From Eutypa lata (lineage: Eukaryota; Ascomycota; Sordariomycetes; Xylariales; Diatrypaceae): a stretch of DNA of 64,000 nucleotides. Position 1 is the first letter of the stretch, and each line of letters starts with the position of its first letter. Below, piece by piece: positions 35,995 to 47,231 of the stretch. The translations under genes were made by a program, and so were the position numbers. The stretch is from contig JAKULF010000007.1 of the NCBI GenBank assembly GCA_022661535.1, forward strand, positions 3,906,001 to 3,970,000, read 5' to 3'. Under the pieces are notes generated by a model. It did no database searches and had not been told where the DNA came from. It saw only the letters and a list, made by a program, of their open reading frames with translations.

Positions 35995-38991
35995 TCACTT
36001 CCGTAAAAGCCCGACTCTCATATGCCCTTTACCTCCACGATTAGCGCGCAGGTAATACGGGATGAAAACCAGCTCCCTCTTCTTCTCCTCCTGCCCTTCA
36101 ACCTCGCTCAGATCCTCAAAAACGCCCAATCCAGGCTGAGCACCGGCCCTCTTCCCCCTCCAGGCGCTCAAATCACGGACCCAAGCCTCAGTGCGAAGGG
36201 CGACATAGCGATCCTCGACCTCGACCGTTTCCCCCGTCTCCTTCTCCATCTCTATCTCACCCCCCTTCCCCGCCCCCATTTCCATTTCCATTTCCACATC
36301 CCCCTCACCACCACAACCCCTCCTCCACCCCCGCCGTCCACAATCCCACCGCTCAGCCTTCACGTCAACACGCAGGGTCCGCGCCTCCTCCTCAACAGGC
36401 GACGCAGCCGAGATCACGACGTCGCGGAAGTGGGGCGGGGCCCAGGGATTATCGGCGTCCTCGGCGCAGTAGACGAGGGGACCGCGGGCGAGGGCGAGCG
36501 TGCGCTGGCCCGTGTAAGGGTGAGGCGCGATGTGGCGGGGCTTGAAACCGCCGACACGGAGGGTGAAGGATGGGTGGGCGGTTGTGTAGGTGGGCGGGAG
36601 AGTTAGGTAGCCTTTGTTTAGTGCGGTGGTGGTGGTGGTTTCGGATGATGATGATGGTGGTGGTAGTGGTGGTGAGAGCTGTAGATAAGGGCGTATGGGT
36701 TAGTGGGAAGTTTTCGTTACTGTTTTGAGTACCTAGGTAGAGTAGGTAGATGGGTTTATAAACTGGTAAGGGTAGGAAGGGAGAGAGGGTGGGAGGTAAG
36801 GAAAATATGTTTGATAAATAAGCAGGTATATGTGTAAGAAAAACATACCGTATATTCACCCCTGGCCCAGCCCGGGATGCGTAGCCGGATAGTCGTTTTC
36901 ACCGACGACGGCGCCGTCAAGTCAAACACCACATTACCATCCCAGGGCCAGTCTGATTTCTGCTCGAGCGCAACAGTCTTCCCCTCATCTCCGACCTCGA
37001 ACGTAACAACAGCCGTAGTATACAAGTGGACATTGACGAACGCGTTCACGCTACCCTCCTCCTCCTCCTCCTCTTCAAATTCTTCCTCTCCTGCAATACC
37101 ACTACTACCACCACCACCACCACCACCACCAGTACTAACCCCATAATCCCACAGGTAACCCCCCAGGCTCCCGAACAAGCGCATGAGGTTCGGCGGGCAG
37201 CAGGAGACCTCGAACCAGTCCTCGCGGCGGCTGGGCTGGACGTCGGAGCTGGCCAGCTGGTTGACGTAGGTGAAGGCGGTGCCGTCGAGGCTGGCGCCCG
37301 TCATGACGTTGTTGTAGAGGCAGAGCTCGAGGACGTCGGCGTAGCGGGCGTCGAGGTCGAGGTGCAGCATGCGCTCGGCGAGCATCACCACCCCGATCGA
37401 CGCGCACGTCTCGTTGTAGCAGCCGCCCTCGTCCGAGCCCGCCGGCAGGAAGTAGTCGAGCCCGAAGCCCTCCCAGCCCCAGCGCGCCCCGATCCCCCCC
37501 GTCAGGTACATCTTCTTGTCCACCATGTCGTCCCAGAGCCGCGTGAGGGCCTCGAAGTACTTCTCCTTCCTGTTCTTATTCTTATTCTTATCCGTAGTCT
37601 CTACCTCCTTGCCACCACTGCCGTCTTGTCCTTCTTCTTCTTCTTCTCCTTCTTCTTCGCTACTGTGGTCGTCATCGTAAGCCCTGACGCCTAGCTTGTC
37701 GAGGGACAGCAGGTTCGCCACGCCCGTCAGGAGATACATAGCCCTAACGGCATGGCCCTCGATGGTCTGCTGCTCGAGGATCGGCGCATGGCACTGGTTG
37801 TACCAGTGGTCGTCGGCCGTGGGGTAGGCGTCGGGGCGCTTCCAGGGGCTATCGCCGCGCTGCTTCCTCTCCCAGTCGTAGAAGTGCATGCCGTCCTGGC
37901 CCTTCGGGTTGCCCCGCTCCTCGATGAAGTACCTAGCGAGCTCGTAGGCGTCCTCATTGCCGGTGGCGGCGTGCAGCCGCAGCAGCGCCAGCTCGATCTC
38001 CGGGTGGCCCGGGTACGCGTGCTTCTGGCCTTCTCCCGGCCCGATCACGGTCCGGATGTGCCGGATGTACTTCTCGACCACCTCGATCAGGAAGTTCGTC
38101 TTATAATACTGACTGTGCGCGAGGGCCGCCTCGATCAGGTGCCCGGCATTGTACCTGTGTTAGTGTTAGCTTAATAACTATTTATTCGTCTATATATATA
38201 TATATGGTGCCACGTGATACAACGGTATACAGACAAAAACCCCTATTATATCCCCCAAAGATCCAACAAGAAACCATCACCACAAGGGGAAAAAATGAGA
38301 AGAAAAAGTCTTACAGCTCATGCTGATCCCTAATATCCGTCCACCTCTCGCCCGGCTTCACGACAGTGAAATACACGTTCAGGTAACCGTCCTCGCGCTG
38401 GGCGGCGCGGATCATGAGGGCGATCTCGCGCACGGCGGCGTCGACCTCCGGGTCGTAGGCGTCGGCGAGCAGGTAGCAGGCGCCCTCGAGCCACTTGGCG
38501 ACGTCGCTGTCCCAGAAGACGGGGGCGGGGCTGGGCCACTTCCAGCGGTGCTCCTCGTAGACGGGCTGCCACTTCAGGTCGAAGCAGTCGTAGCGGCCCG
38601 TCTCGCGGAGCTGCTTGAGCTGTGCCTTCACGCCCACTGCGTCGGGAGCAAGAATAAATCGTCTAGGGTTAGCAAATTTGTCGCTTTCTTTTGGGGTTCC
38701 TTTAGAGAGGTAGATGGATGTGGTGGGGTGGGGGTTTACATAAACGAGTAAGTGAGTGAGTGAGTGAGTGTGAAGCTCTTGTTTACGCCCCTCGAACAAG
38801 TAAAACCCCTTCCGGTTTTAGGGGGAAACTTCGACCCCTTATCCCTTCGAACGAGATATAAAAAGTAATAGAATAAAGTAACTAGGTAAGTCTGGAAGTG
38901 ACTTACCGCTCGCAAAGGTCCGCCGCCGGTCCCGCAGGATCGAGGGCCCATGGAACCGCGTCTGCGTGAAGCAGGATTGCGGGTGAGACAT
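35995..38991 (-). CDS. GH127 glycosidase (beta-L-arabinofuranosidase family, DUF1680)
   Basis: Four exons (38991-38907, 38636-38315, 38154-36849, 36678-35995) give 798 residues. The family's zinc and active-site residues are present: E384 and C386 in CYNETCAS, and the CC pair C454/C455 in SCCPPNLMR. By analogy with bifidobacterial HypBA1, the first Cys of the pair is the nucleophile and a Glu near 364 (GWEGF) is the acid/base. Known members release L-arabinofuranose from plant glycans. There is no signal peptide, so it probably acts inside the cell on imported oligosaccharides. It is longer than typical members (~620-650) because of acidic and Lys/Asn insertions at ~300-335, a Gly run followed by an acidic run after ~475, and acidic tracts near the C-terminus. 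These runs coincide with codon repeats. The 270-nt first intron is long for this window and contains a TGAG repeat. Confidence 0.9.
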
Positions 38992-40803
38992 ATCTTCTGT
39001 CTTATATATATATATATATACACTTACGCCGTATAGCAGTACAGAGAATACGAAAGATATATGCGCCGATATAGACAGTACACTTTAAGCATGCACCTTC
39101 CTATGAAACAAAGAACCAAGAATACGGAGGAGGATAACCTAAACCTAAGAAAGGCCCCACTTGCCAAGGAGGAATGTACCGAATAGTTAGTTAGTTGATT
39201 ATAACAATAAGAAAGAAAGAAACTACAACCACCAGATAGGAGTCAGGGACGTAGATGGGATGGAGGAATTAATGGCTAAACCTCAATAACTATAAAATGT
39301 AGTGAAAAATAATAATAAGGAAAGTTCCCTTCTCCCCATCCATCGGTGAGGAGGTATCGATTGCATCGTGGCTCAACTTGAGGTCAGTGCTTCTTTCTGA
39401 GACCCATTCGTCCATCCATCCATCCATCCATCCATCACCTGAACCAGTTGTCAAGGTTGTACGTAGGAGGCAAGCCGATTGCGGCAATGAGTGTACATAC
39501 ATAGCGTAGCGTACGTTTAAGTCGACATCCGACCATATCATCCATCCTATAGGAGAACGGGATTTCCACTACCTGACATACCCAGAATATAACGACAGCA
39601 GCTGCTCATGAGGGCCGCCACCATCCCAGCATCCCCCAGGTTGCTTATTAGTTAAAAACGGCATAGTGAGGGGAACCCCTGCAGCTTACATATGTAGCTG
39701 ATCTCATCGTCTTTTGCCTTTTCTACATACTAAGCTCGGGCCGATCGATCACGTACTGAAGTTATCTACATACTTACCTACCTATGTATTAATGTTGTTA
39801 GTTTTCACACTTCAAAGAGTATATGTTTCATCTCGGAAATGGCGATAAACAGTCATAGCACGAACTCATCAAATAACCAAGTCTTAACTACTTACATATG
39901 TCAAGGCTCAGAAATGTCCGCTAAATCCATCGCCTGACACACAATAAAGAGATCACACAGGTCGTCCGTCGATCGAACTGTTTAACTTAAAAGGAAGTCG
40001 TGAAACCGAACGATTGTAGCGAATGCCACACAGCATTTTCTAGGCTCAGACTGGTACTCGCCGGATCTTACCTCGGGTAACAGCAACCTTCTGCATTACC
40101 TGATTACCTCACCTCATACTGCACTACGTTGTACGGAACGACATCAATACTTTCATATAACGTGACCTTGTTTCGGAGTTGCTGCGCTTTCTTGCGACTT
40201 GGCCGACTCGATTGAAAGATGGCTTTATCAAGCAAGCCTTAAGGTATACTTCTTCTTGCTAATCATCCAGACATCATGCCGGATAGAAGAACATGAGCAC
40301 GGGCATGAGCAAGCCTTAGGTAGGTAAGTAAGCAGCGACAGAAGCTGCAACTATTAGTCAGGGTCAGTCATGCACGGAGATAATAAATTCTGAGCCGGAG
40401 ATGCGATCTCGTGAGGAGGTTGCACGAGCTATCAGCTGCGCAATTTTAGCACGTCACGTCACGCAAGGAGAAGCCAAAAAGAAAAAAAGACCAGGGGACC
40501 AAAATAGAATGTTCCGGTGCAACCACCACCGTCAAAGACAAGGCCTTTTCTTGTATTTCCTTACACTAATTCAGACAGAGCAACCTTCTTTCCCCCCCCT
40601 CCCCTATTGCAGCAAAAATGTCCCCCAAAACCCAGGGGAACAGCTAGTAACTGCAGCCTCCCCTTGAACCTAGAGAGAAGGCATAAACACTCAATAGGAG
40701 CAACTTAATTCTGCATATCGCGCGCAAAAGCCTCACGCAAATCGAGGTACCTTGTATTTCACTATTCTAGGTATACCGTGGGACATCATCGCTCGATAGA
40801 AAC
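38992..40803. other. intergenic region
   Basis: No gene was recognised. It holds a TA run (39003-39020) just upstream of the GH127 start, a (TCCA)n run (39411-39435) and TACC-type repeats. It is the promoter side of the GH127 gene and the 3' side of NOT3. Confidence 0.6.
39411..39435. repeat. (TCCA)n microsatellite
   Basis: About six copies of TCCA in the intergenic region. It may be length-polymorphic; no function is assigned. Confidence 0.9.
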
Positions 40804-43032
40804 CTAAACGTCGTCTTCTAGAAAGCGGTAGTGGAACTGGAACTCGGCCTTCCTACGGTTCATCCTGTTCTTTTGTATTAGCAAAAGAGTTTTTTGTGTA
40901 CCATTGCTGAGCCCGCTGAATTTCCTTTCTTTCATATAAACAAGAAAACAAACGCTAGAAAAAGACCCATTGCAGAAATTATAATAATACTGACCAAGTC
41001 GACTCGTAGTCGAAGAAGCGATAGGTCCCCTTTTCGAACTCCTCGGTGATCTGCTTGGGCTCTTCGTGCCGCTGGAACCATGTTTGGTATTGCTTATGAA
41101 ACCGCCAGCTCTGGTCCTTAAGTGCCTTGGCGGCTAGATATTGCTGATATGTCCCTTGCTTGTAGTAGAAAACATAGAAGAGCGTGTCGGGTTCTATACG
41201 ACCATACAAACGAGGATCATCGAATATCGGAAGAGGTTCTTGTGGGTATCCAGCTACCGAAGGAGTTGGTACCTCCGGCCGGTAGGTCCGCCGCGGCTCC
41301 GAGTCAAAGTTGTCCATCATGTTCAGACTTGCTTGAGAGGCTGCTAGCATGCGCAAGTGTGAAGGAGTATTAACCTGGATTGGTCGTTTCTTGGTTGTCT
41401 CAAATGATTCTACCAAGTCTTGTAAAGAGGCAGGAAGGTGATAAATAGATTCTTCCTCCTTCTCCTCAGTAGGCCTAACACCATTCGCAACACCATTTTG
41501 TTGTAGTGCTGTCCCCTCATCAGCATTGTAATTCCTTGTATCACTTGAAAGCAGTTTACCTCTGGACGACTCCGCTGGTTCGCTCGCTGGCGGCGGTGGC
41601 GGTGGTGCTGCTGCTATTGGCGCTGCTGTTGGTCTGACAACCGCCTTACCCTTGCCTGAGTCCACCTTCCTTGCTATCGCTGCTGGCACTGGCGCTGGAC
41701 TCTGGGCGCTGGCAACCGACTCTGTAGGTCTAGAATCCTGTATACTTGTGCTACCGTATCTCGGTTCTGACGGGGCAGGTTGTATCGAGACGGTGGCCGG
41801 TGAGTTCGTGGCGCTTGTTTTTAGCTGTGCTGCTGTAGGTAATGGAGAAAAGCCCGCTGGCGTCCCTGCCGGTTGTGAACCCGGGGGTGGAGGAAGCGGT
41901 GCTATACCTACATTGTTCTTGTCACTTGCGGCAGCGGCGGCAGCTGCTGAAGCATACTTCAACCCCTCCCCAGCAGGTCGCGTAGGTAACGACGCTGGTT
42001 TCATGCCATTATTAGAAGTACTACCATTCGTGACATTGACCAGTGGGGTATGCAATGTTGCTAATGTGGGTAATGGGGACTTGAGTTGAGTAGAAGGCCG
42101 ACGACCCACGGCTGCTGCTGCTTCGACTGCAGTCCTTGTTTTGCCTGGTAAGCTGGCGGTTCGCGATTCTGGCTCTGGGATCTCTTCCTGTATGGATTGT
42201 GTATCTTGTGATGATACCTTATCATTATCCTGGGGCATGCCAAAGGTTTCTTCCTCGTCTTGAAGGTTGAGCTCGTCGTAAAGTCCGTCATCGTCCATAA
42301 AGTCATCCTGCATGCCTTCTGACACGTAGTATTTGATGCTCTCCTCGATATCGTTTACCTGGTCTGTTTCAACCCCCCCGTTTTCTAGGGACCGCCGGAT
42401 CAGTTCGAGTTTGCCTTGATGCCATTTATGTCGCTCGATGATGCGCTCGATTGCAGCTATCCGTTCGGCTTTGGCAGTTTGGCTTTTCCCCTTTTTCATG
42501 GTGACTTGTATCGACTCGCTCTCGGCTTCGAGCGCCTCGATTTGTTGTTCTAGTTCGTCGACCACGTTGTTAAGGAAATCGCTTGCTTCTACCTTAGCCT
42601 GTTCCTTGGGATCTAACTTGGCAGCTGCCGATAAACCCTCTTTGGAGTAAGCCTTGGTCTTCATGGCTTTTTCCACGGCTTTAAATCGCTCCATTTGCTA
42701 TAGTGAGTTTGAAAAAGATAGGTCAGTATACGCCCGGAGAAGCAAGGGTAGCAACCAGACTGGCAATGTAGACAAACCGTTTCTATCAGCTTCCGCTTCT
42801 CCATGAGCGGAGCCTTGTCCTTGATGTCGTTGCTAGCGGCCCATGTCTTTATTTGGTCGCGCAAGCGCTGGAGCTTCTTGATCTCACGCTTCAGATTGTC
42901 TTCTAACTTCTCCTTTTGGGAGGCATTATTTGACTGTTCAATCTTTTCGTAAATAGCCTCGAACTCTGCGACGCCTTCGTCAACCTTCTTGAAGCATTTA
43001 TCTACTTCTTGCTGTAATTTTCGTGCCGCCAT
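40804..43032 (-). CDS. NOT3: CCR4-NOT complex subunit Not3/Not5
   Basis: Three exons (43032-42778, 42697-40995, 40864-40804) give 672 residues. The N-terminal ~235 residues are the Not3/5 coiled coil ([20 protein letters not shown], later [13 protein letters not shown]). Residues ~240-500 are low-complexity Pro/Ala/Ser. The C-terminus is the NOT box: [20 protein letters not shown], then [18 protein letters not shown], then the aromatic [10 protein letters not shown]. The last exon of 61 nt adds [19 protein letters not shown], the conserved end. The protein is a scaffold of the deadenylase complex acting in mRNA decay, in the cytoplasm and nucleus; Not5 in yeast also senses codon optimality on ribosomes. 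Introns sit at the extreme ends of the gene. Whether it is functionally Not3 or Not5 cannot be separated, as many fungi have only one. Confidence 0.94.
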
Positions 43033-44831
43033 GGTAGGATGTGATTGCTCAGAGAGCCTGAGAATAGGGGGGTGGGCGATTAACGATTGCGTTTGTTACG
43101 CAAGTTCAGGTTTGAAGGTATCAGATCAAGTACAGGGAGGTAGTGGCCTGATCGAATCAGATGGCGATAACGTGAGGGTTCGTGAAGTCCAGCAACACGA
43201 TATCGCGCGGTCGATCGAATGAGATAGTCAAACCAATCGAGGTTGCGACGATGAGGGGCGTTTCAATAATCGATGTCGGGGCGAAAGGGCGGCGCATAGG
43301 CAGATGATGTGTAGGTGGGTAATAGGTAGATAGTATTCGTAGTCTTTTTGCTTTTTAGTTCGCTTCGTTTCGTGGAGGGATGCGCCTTCATTAGCTGAAC
43401 CTAGCACCTAGCAATCGGGATCGGGTCTGTATGTGTTTGTTCGGTTCGGTTCGGTATCCCCGTTTGCTCTTCTTATTCTTCTTCCTTTCCTTGATCAAAG
43501 GAGGAAAAGAAGGAATATTGGAGTGATGCTCTGAAACACTGTTGTCAATTCTAAGTTGAATTGTTTGGGGGGGCTTAGGTATAAAGTACATGGTAGTCTA
43601 TGGTAGCCTGGGGATTTCACCTTTTCACCTGATCTGATCTGATATTGAATGTTGTTACTATTAGGTGTGTTGTAACGGGTAATGTTAATGTATCAATGTA
43701 TGTATGTATGTGGATTTGCTTTTTCGTGCATCAGCTTTCGAAGGCTGAGCTACAAATGCGATATTGCCCTGTCTGCCTGCCCTGTCTGCCCTGCCTTTGC
43801 TTTGCCCCTACTATTACCTATTACTACAGTACTTAGCCCGCCTGCCTACAGTAACTATCTGGTACGTAGCCTGCTTGAATATTTTAACAACCTTGGAGAT
43901 GCAGCTAACGTTAATCTTGATAGGCTCAACCGGGGGCACTTGCATTATAGTCCGACTTAAAATGCATCAACGTGTACATACTGATACCTCTATACCTAGC
44001 GCACATTAAGCATTTTAGTTATGTATCACCTACGTATACTCTCGCAAAGCACACGTTTATATATGAAGGTTGTAATTAAAAGGAGCACCAATCGAATTAA
44101 TATTTATCTATATACTTAAGTACCTACATAGTTAGGTACGTTTACGTATCATGATTATAGTTTCCCTCCTCCCCCCGTGATATCCCACCTTACGTAGGTG
44201 ATCTTATAGGGATTATATAGCATAGGTAATTATAAATTCAATTACTGGCTCATATGATTTGGAGTTGAATCCTTTAATACCTACATGCGTATTAACAAAG
44301 CATGTTTTCCAAATTATTATGTTTCGGGGACACATTCAACACCCTCAAGAGAACCTTGAGGGTTTATAATTAACTAGATGCCACTTCCTGGAATGGTACA
44401 TGGAGATGGAGCATGGAAGATCAAGAGCCAACATACGTAGAACTCTACTTACCTACATGTAGTATGGACCCCATGTTGCGTAGATTAGATATACCTACAC
44501 CTACCTACCTACCTACATACATAATATGTATAGTAGGCGCGGCTTATCCACCTCATCATCTGTCAGCCAACTGCCTGCTAAAATGCCTTGCAATGGATTC
44601 TAACGTTAGGACTTTCTTTAAACGCTTGCAGATGCGTCCCATAACTGCAGTAACCCGGGCGAGGAGGACACAGTTTCGTTCAACCGTTCAAGTGTATAGA
44701 TTGTTAATAATTGGGCGGCAATATATTGCAAAACTCTCTAACTACTAGTTACCTACTTAGGTACAAAGTAGATAATATCTAAGTTATTTCAACCCAGACC
44801 CCCGAGCGAGCGCTCGAGAAGTCTGTCCAAC
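43033..44831. other. divergent promoter region between NOT3 and the tRNA deacylase
   Basis: 1.8 kb between two start codons. It contains repeated CTGC/TGCC units (43770-43800), TACC repeats (44505-44520) and a small hairpin CCCTCAAG-AGAAC-CTTGAGGG near 44343-44363. No coding sequence was recognised. Confidence 0.55.
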
Positions 44832-45779
44832 ATGAAAGGTTAGTTAAGTTATCAGCCCCCTTCCGCCTCCCCTTTCCTCACACCGAACACCCACCCCCAC
44901 AGCAACCATGTTTAATTTCGTCCCACATAACTTACTTTTCTTCTTCTTATCTTCTCCCGCCGTGCAGCTATACTGCAGCGTGTCCTGTCCGCGTCCGTGA
45001 CGGTGGAGAAGGAGGTGGTCTCATCCATCGGCAAGGGCGTGCTGGTCTTCGCGGCCGTAGCCCCCGGGGACACGGAAAAGGAGGCGGACTCGCTCGCGGC
45101 CAAGGTGCTCAAGATGAAGCTCTGGGACGACGAGAAGGGCGCAAGGGTATGTATCGTTTGCCAAACACGGAACCTTTCTCCTCTCCTCCCATCCCCCCCC
45201 CCCTGCTGATTATGCGGTGATTAGGTGATGGTGGTAGAGAGTTGATTAATTAATACGTGTGTCCCGGTTCTATATAGTGGAAGAAAAATGTGCAGGAAAT
45301 CAACGGCGAAGTACTCTGTGGTATGTAGGTCGTTGCCGTCATCCTTTCCACCCCCTTTTGCAAGGGGAAAGAAAACAAGCTGATAGGGCTTTCCCAGTAT
45401 CGCAATTCACCCTCCTAGCTTCTACTAAGAAGGGCAATAAGCCCGACTTCCACGGGGCGATGGGCGGCGAGGAGGCCAACAGGCTCTACCAGTATTTCTT
45501 CGAAAAGGTCCAGACGGGGTATACTACGGAGAGAGTAAAAAACGGCGTATTCCAAGCGATGATGGAAGTCGCATTAGTGAACGACGGTCCAGTATGCCTT
45601 CATCAATTCTTCTGTTATGCTATGCCCTCTTGTTCAATCCGGATGCTAACTTCCGCAAGGTCACATTAGAACTCTCAGCCGGTGGCCAAAAGCCTGCTGT
45701 TGAACCAGCTGCCAAAAAGGCACCAACTGAATCAGCTGCTAAAAAAGCACCTGCAGCAGCCACTGAGCAAACGGCGTAA
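44832..45779 (+). CDS. DTD1: D-aminoacyl-tRNA deacylase (DTD)
   Basis: Five exons (44832-44838, 44968-45146, 45278-45320, 45398-45591, 45660-45779) give 180 residues. The family's active-site motifs are SQFTL (78-82) and NDGPVT (138-143). The second is completed only by splicing exon 4 to exon 5, which confirms that junction. The enzyme hydrolyses D-amino acids wrongly attached to tRNA and works in the cytosol as a homodimer. The first exon is only 7 nt (ATGAAAG) and encodes MK plus one base. The N-terminus [16 protein letters not shown] is typical of the family and would be missing otherwise. The C-terminal ~30 residues are an Ala/Lys/Pro repeat (two PAAKKAP-like units) absent from bacterial members. 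Intron 4 has a GCTAAC branch site. Confidence 0.93.
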
Positions 45780-46289
45780 ATGCGGACACTTCCATAGATA
45801 CTGATGACTACAGAACCCGGGTTTTCTATGTCAGAAGCCCCAGGAAATGCTTCGTGAGTGACATAAATAGAAAGATGAAATCATTATATTAAAGAGTGAT
45901 TAAATGCTATGTATGTCCATTGTATAGAGAGTGGGTATCGTCAATAATTAGTCTCCCGCGCTCATGCAGCCCTAAGTTATGTGCAATTCCAAGACCATGA
46001 GAAGAGAGTAAGAAAAAACGCCCTTAAAACCCTACCAACCCCCCAGCGCGCGCGCGTTTGAAGAAAGAAAGAAAGAAAACTCCAGACTTCCCATGTGAAC
46101 CGTTGTACCATGCCTTGGGGTATTGCGAATATTGAGTAATGCCATTCCCACCAGTGAAGACTAATTTTGGGTATCAGGAGTCGTTCTTCAACCTCAACAG
46201 CCAGGATGCGTCCATGTCACGCCAGGTCTTAATAAGACATGAACACCACTTAAAAATAAAAATCAGAGCTCCCCATCCTCCATCACTGA
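45780..46289. other. convergent intergenic region
   Basis: The 3' flanks of the deacylase and the Yippee-like gene. It holds a short GCGCGCGCG stretch and a GAAA run near 46045-46078. Nothing else was seen. Confidence 0.6.
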
Positions 46290-47231
46290 TCAGCCCCTTG
46301 CCGAGCGCTGATTGACCTTGCGACTGCGCCGCCAAGCGACGACTTCCGGATCCCACGTCCCGCTAAAGAGCTCATCGCACTCCTCCTCATCATCAGAGTC
46401 GAAGACGATTGTCTCCGGGCCGCCGCCGCCATTATCCTCCGCCGTCTTTAGCGGATCCTTGCGGCGCATCTCGATCTCCGGGAGCTCGGAAGGCAAGGCG
46501 TCCTCCCAGCTCCGGTGGTCGACGCACCTCTGCGTCTCGAGGATGAACTTCCCGACCTTGTACTTCTGGGACTCCTCCTTGGCGTCGACGTACTTCCAGC
46601 CCACCTTGGCGTAGCAGATGGCGCAGGTGATATCGGCGACGACGTGCGACCCCGTCACCAGGAGCCGGGTCTCCGACTGGCCCACCTTGATGTTGGTCAG
46701 GTCCCCAGGGGCGGTGGCGGCGGTGTTGAGGCGGCCCTTGAAGCGGCGCGGCGGTGGGCGTGGGTAGGGCAACACCGGCGCCGATACCAGATAAGCGCGT
46801 CCGAAGCGTCCCGTGAACCCCTTGCTCACGATCTGCGAGCAGAAGGCGAAATCGGCCGCGCACGTCGAGCATCGGATCGTGTCGGGTTGCGTCTGCGCCA
46901 GCTTGGTGGTAACTAATTCTAGCGGCTCTACGGAGTCCCGTCGGCTATGCTCCTCCGTCGAGGCTGCTGCTCTGAAGGAGGGGAATAGCGACGGCGTCGG
47001 CGGGCTCTCCACCGGACTCGATAGTGCGGAGCTGGTTGGTGTGCTGCTTAGAGACGGGACCGCATCAGCGGTAGGTGAGCTGCCGTAATAACTAGTTGTG
47101 GTGATATTGGTTGTCGTCGTTGAACTTTGCCGTCGCCTACGAAACGGTATGGCGAAGGTGGGGAGTAGGTAGTTAGGGAATCTCGGTGATGACGTCGCTG
47201 GCGGCGGCACCGCGGTAGCGTCACCACTCAT
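46290..47231 (-). CDS. Yippee-like zinc-binding protein
   Basis: Single exon of 313 residues. Residues 1-115 are Ser/Thr/Pro-rich and disordered. The Yippee/Mis18-type fold follows: the first knuckle is C121-x2-C124 (IRCSTCAADFAF), with the motif SKGFTGRFGRAYLV. The second knuckle is C203-x2-C206 (ITCAICYAKVGWKYV), ending in KVGKFILE. Residues after ~240 are acidic and basic low complexity. An insertion of about 30 residues separates the two knuckles. Yippee proteins are conserved and zinc-binding; the yeast member Moh1 is associated with starvation survival and the GID system, so no precise role can be given. The ATG at 47231 (MSGDATAV) is preferred; the in-frame ATG at 47255 lies 24 nt upstream. 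Confidence 0.85.
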   Translation of the reverse strand: MSGDATAVPPPATSSPRFPNYLLPTFAIPFRRRRQSSTTTTNITTTSYYGSSPTADAVPSLSSTPTSSALSSPVESPPTPSLFPSFRAAASTEEHSRRDSVEPLELVTTKLAQTQPDTIRCSTCAADFAFCSQIVSKGFTGRFGRAYLVSAPVLPYPRPPPRRFKGRLNTAATAPGDLTNIKVGQSETRLLVTGSHVVADITCAICYAKVGWKYVDAKEESQKYKVGKFILETQRCVDHRSWEDALPSELPEIEMRRKDPLKTAEDNGGGGPETIVFDSDDEEECDELFSGTWDPEVVAWRRSRKVNQRSARG

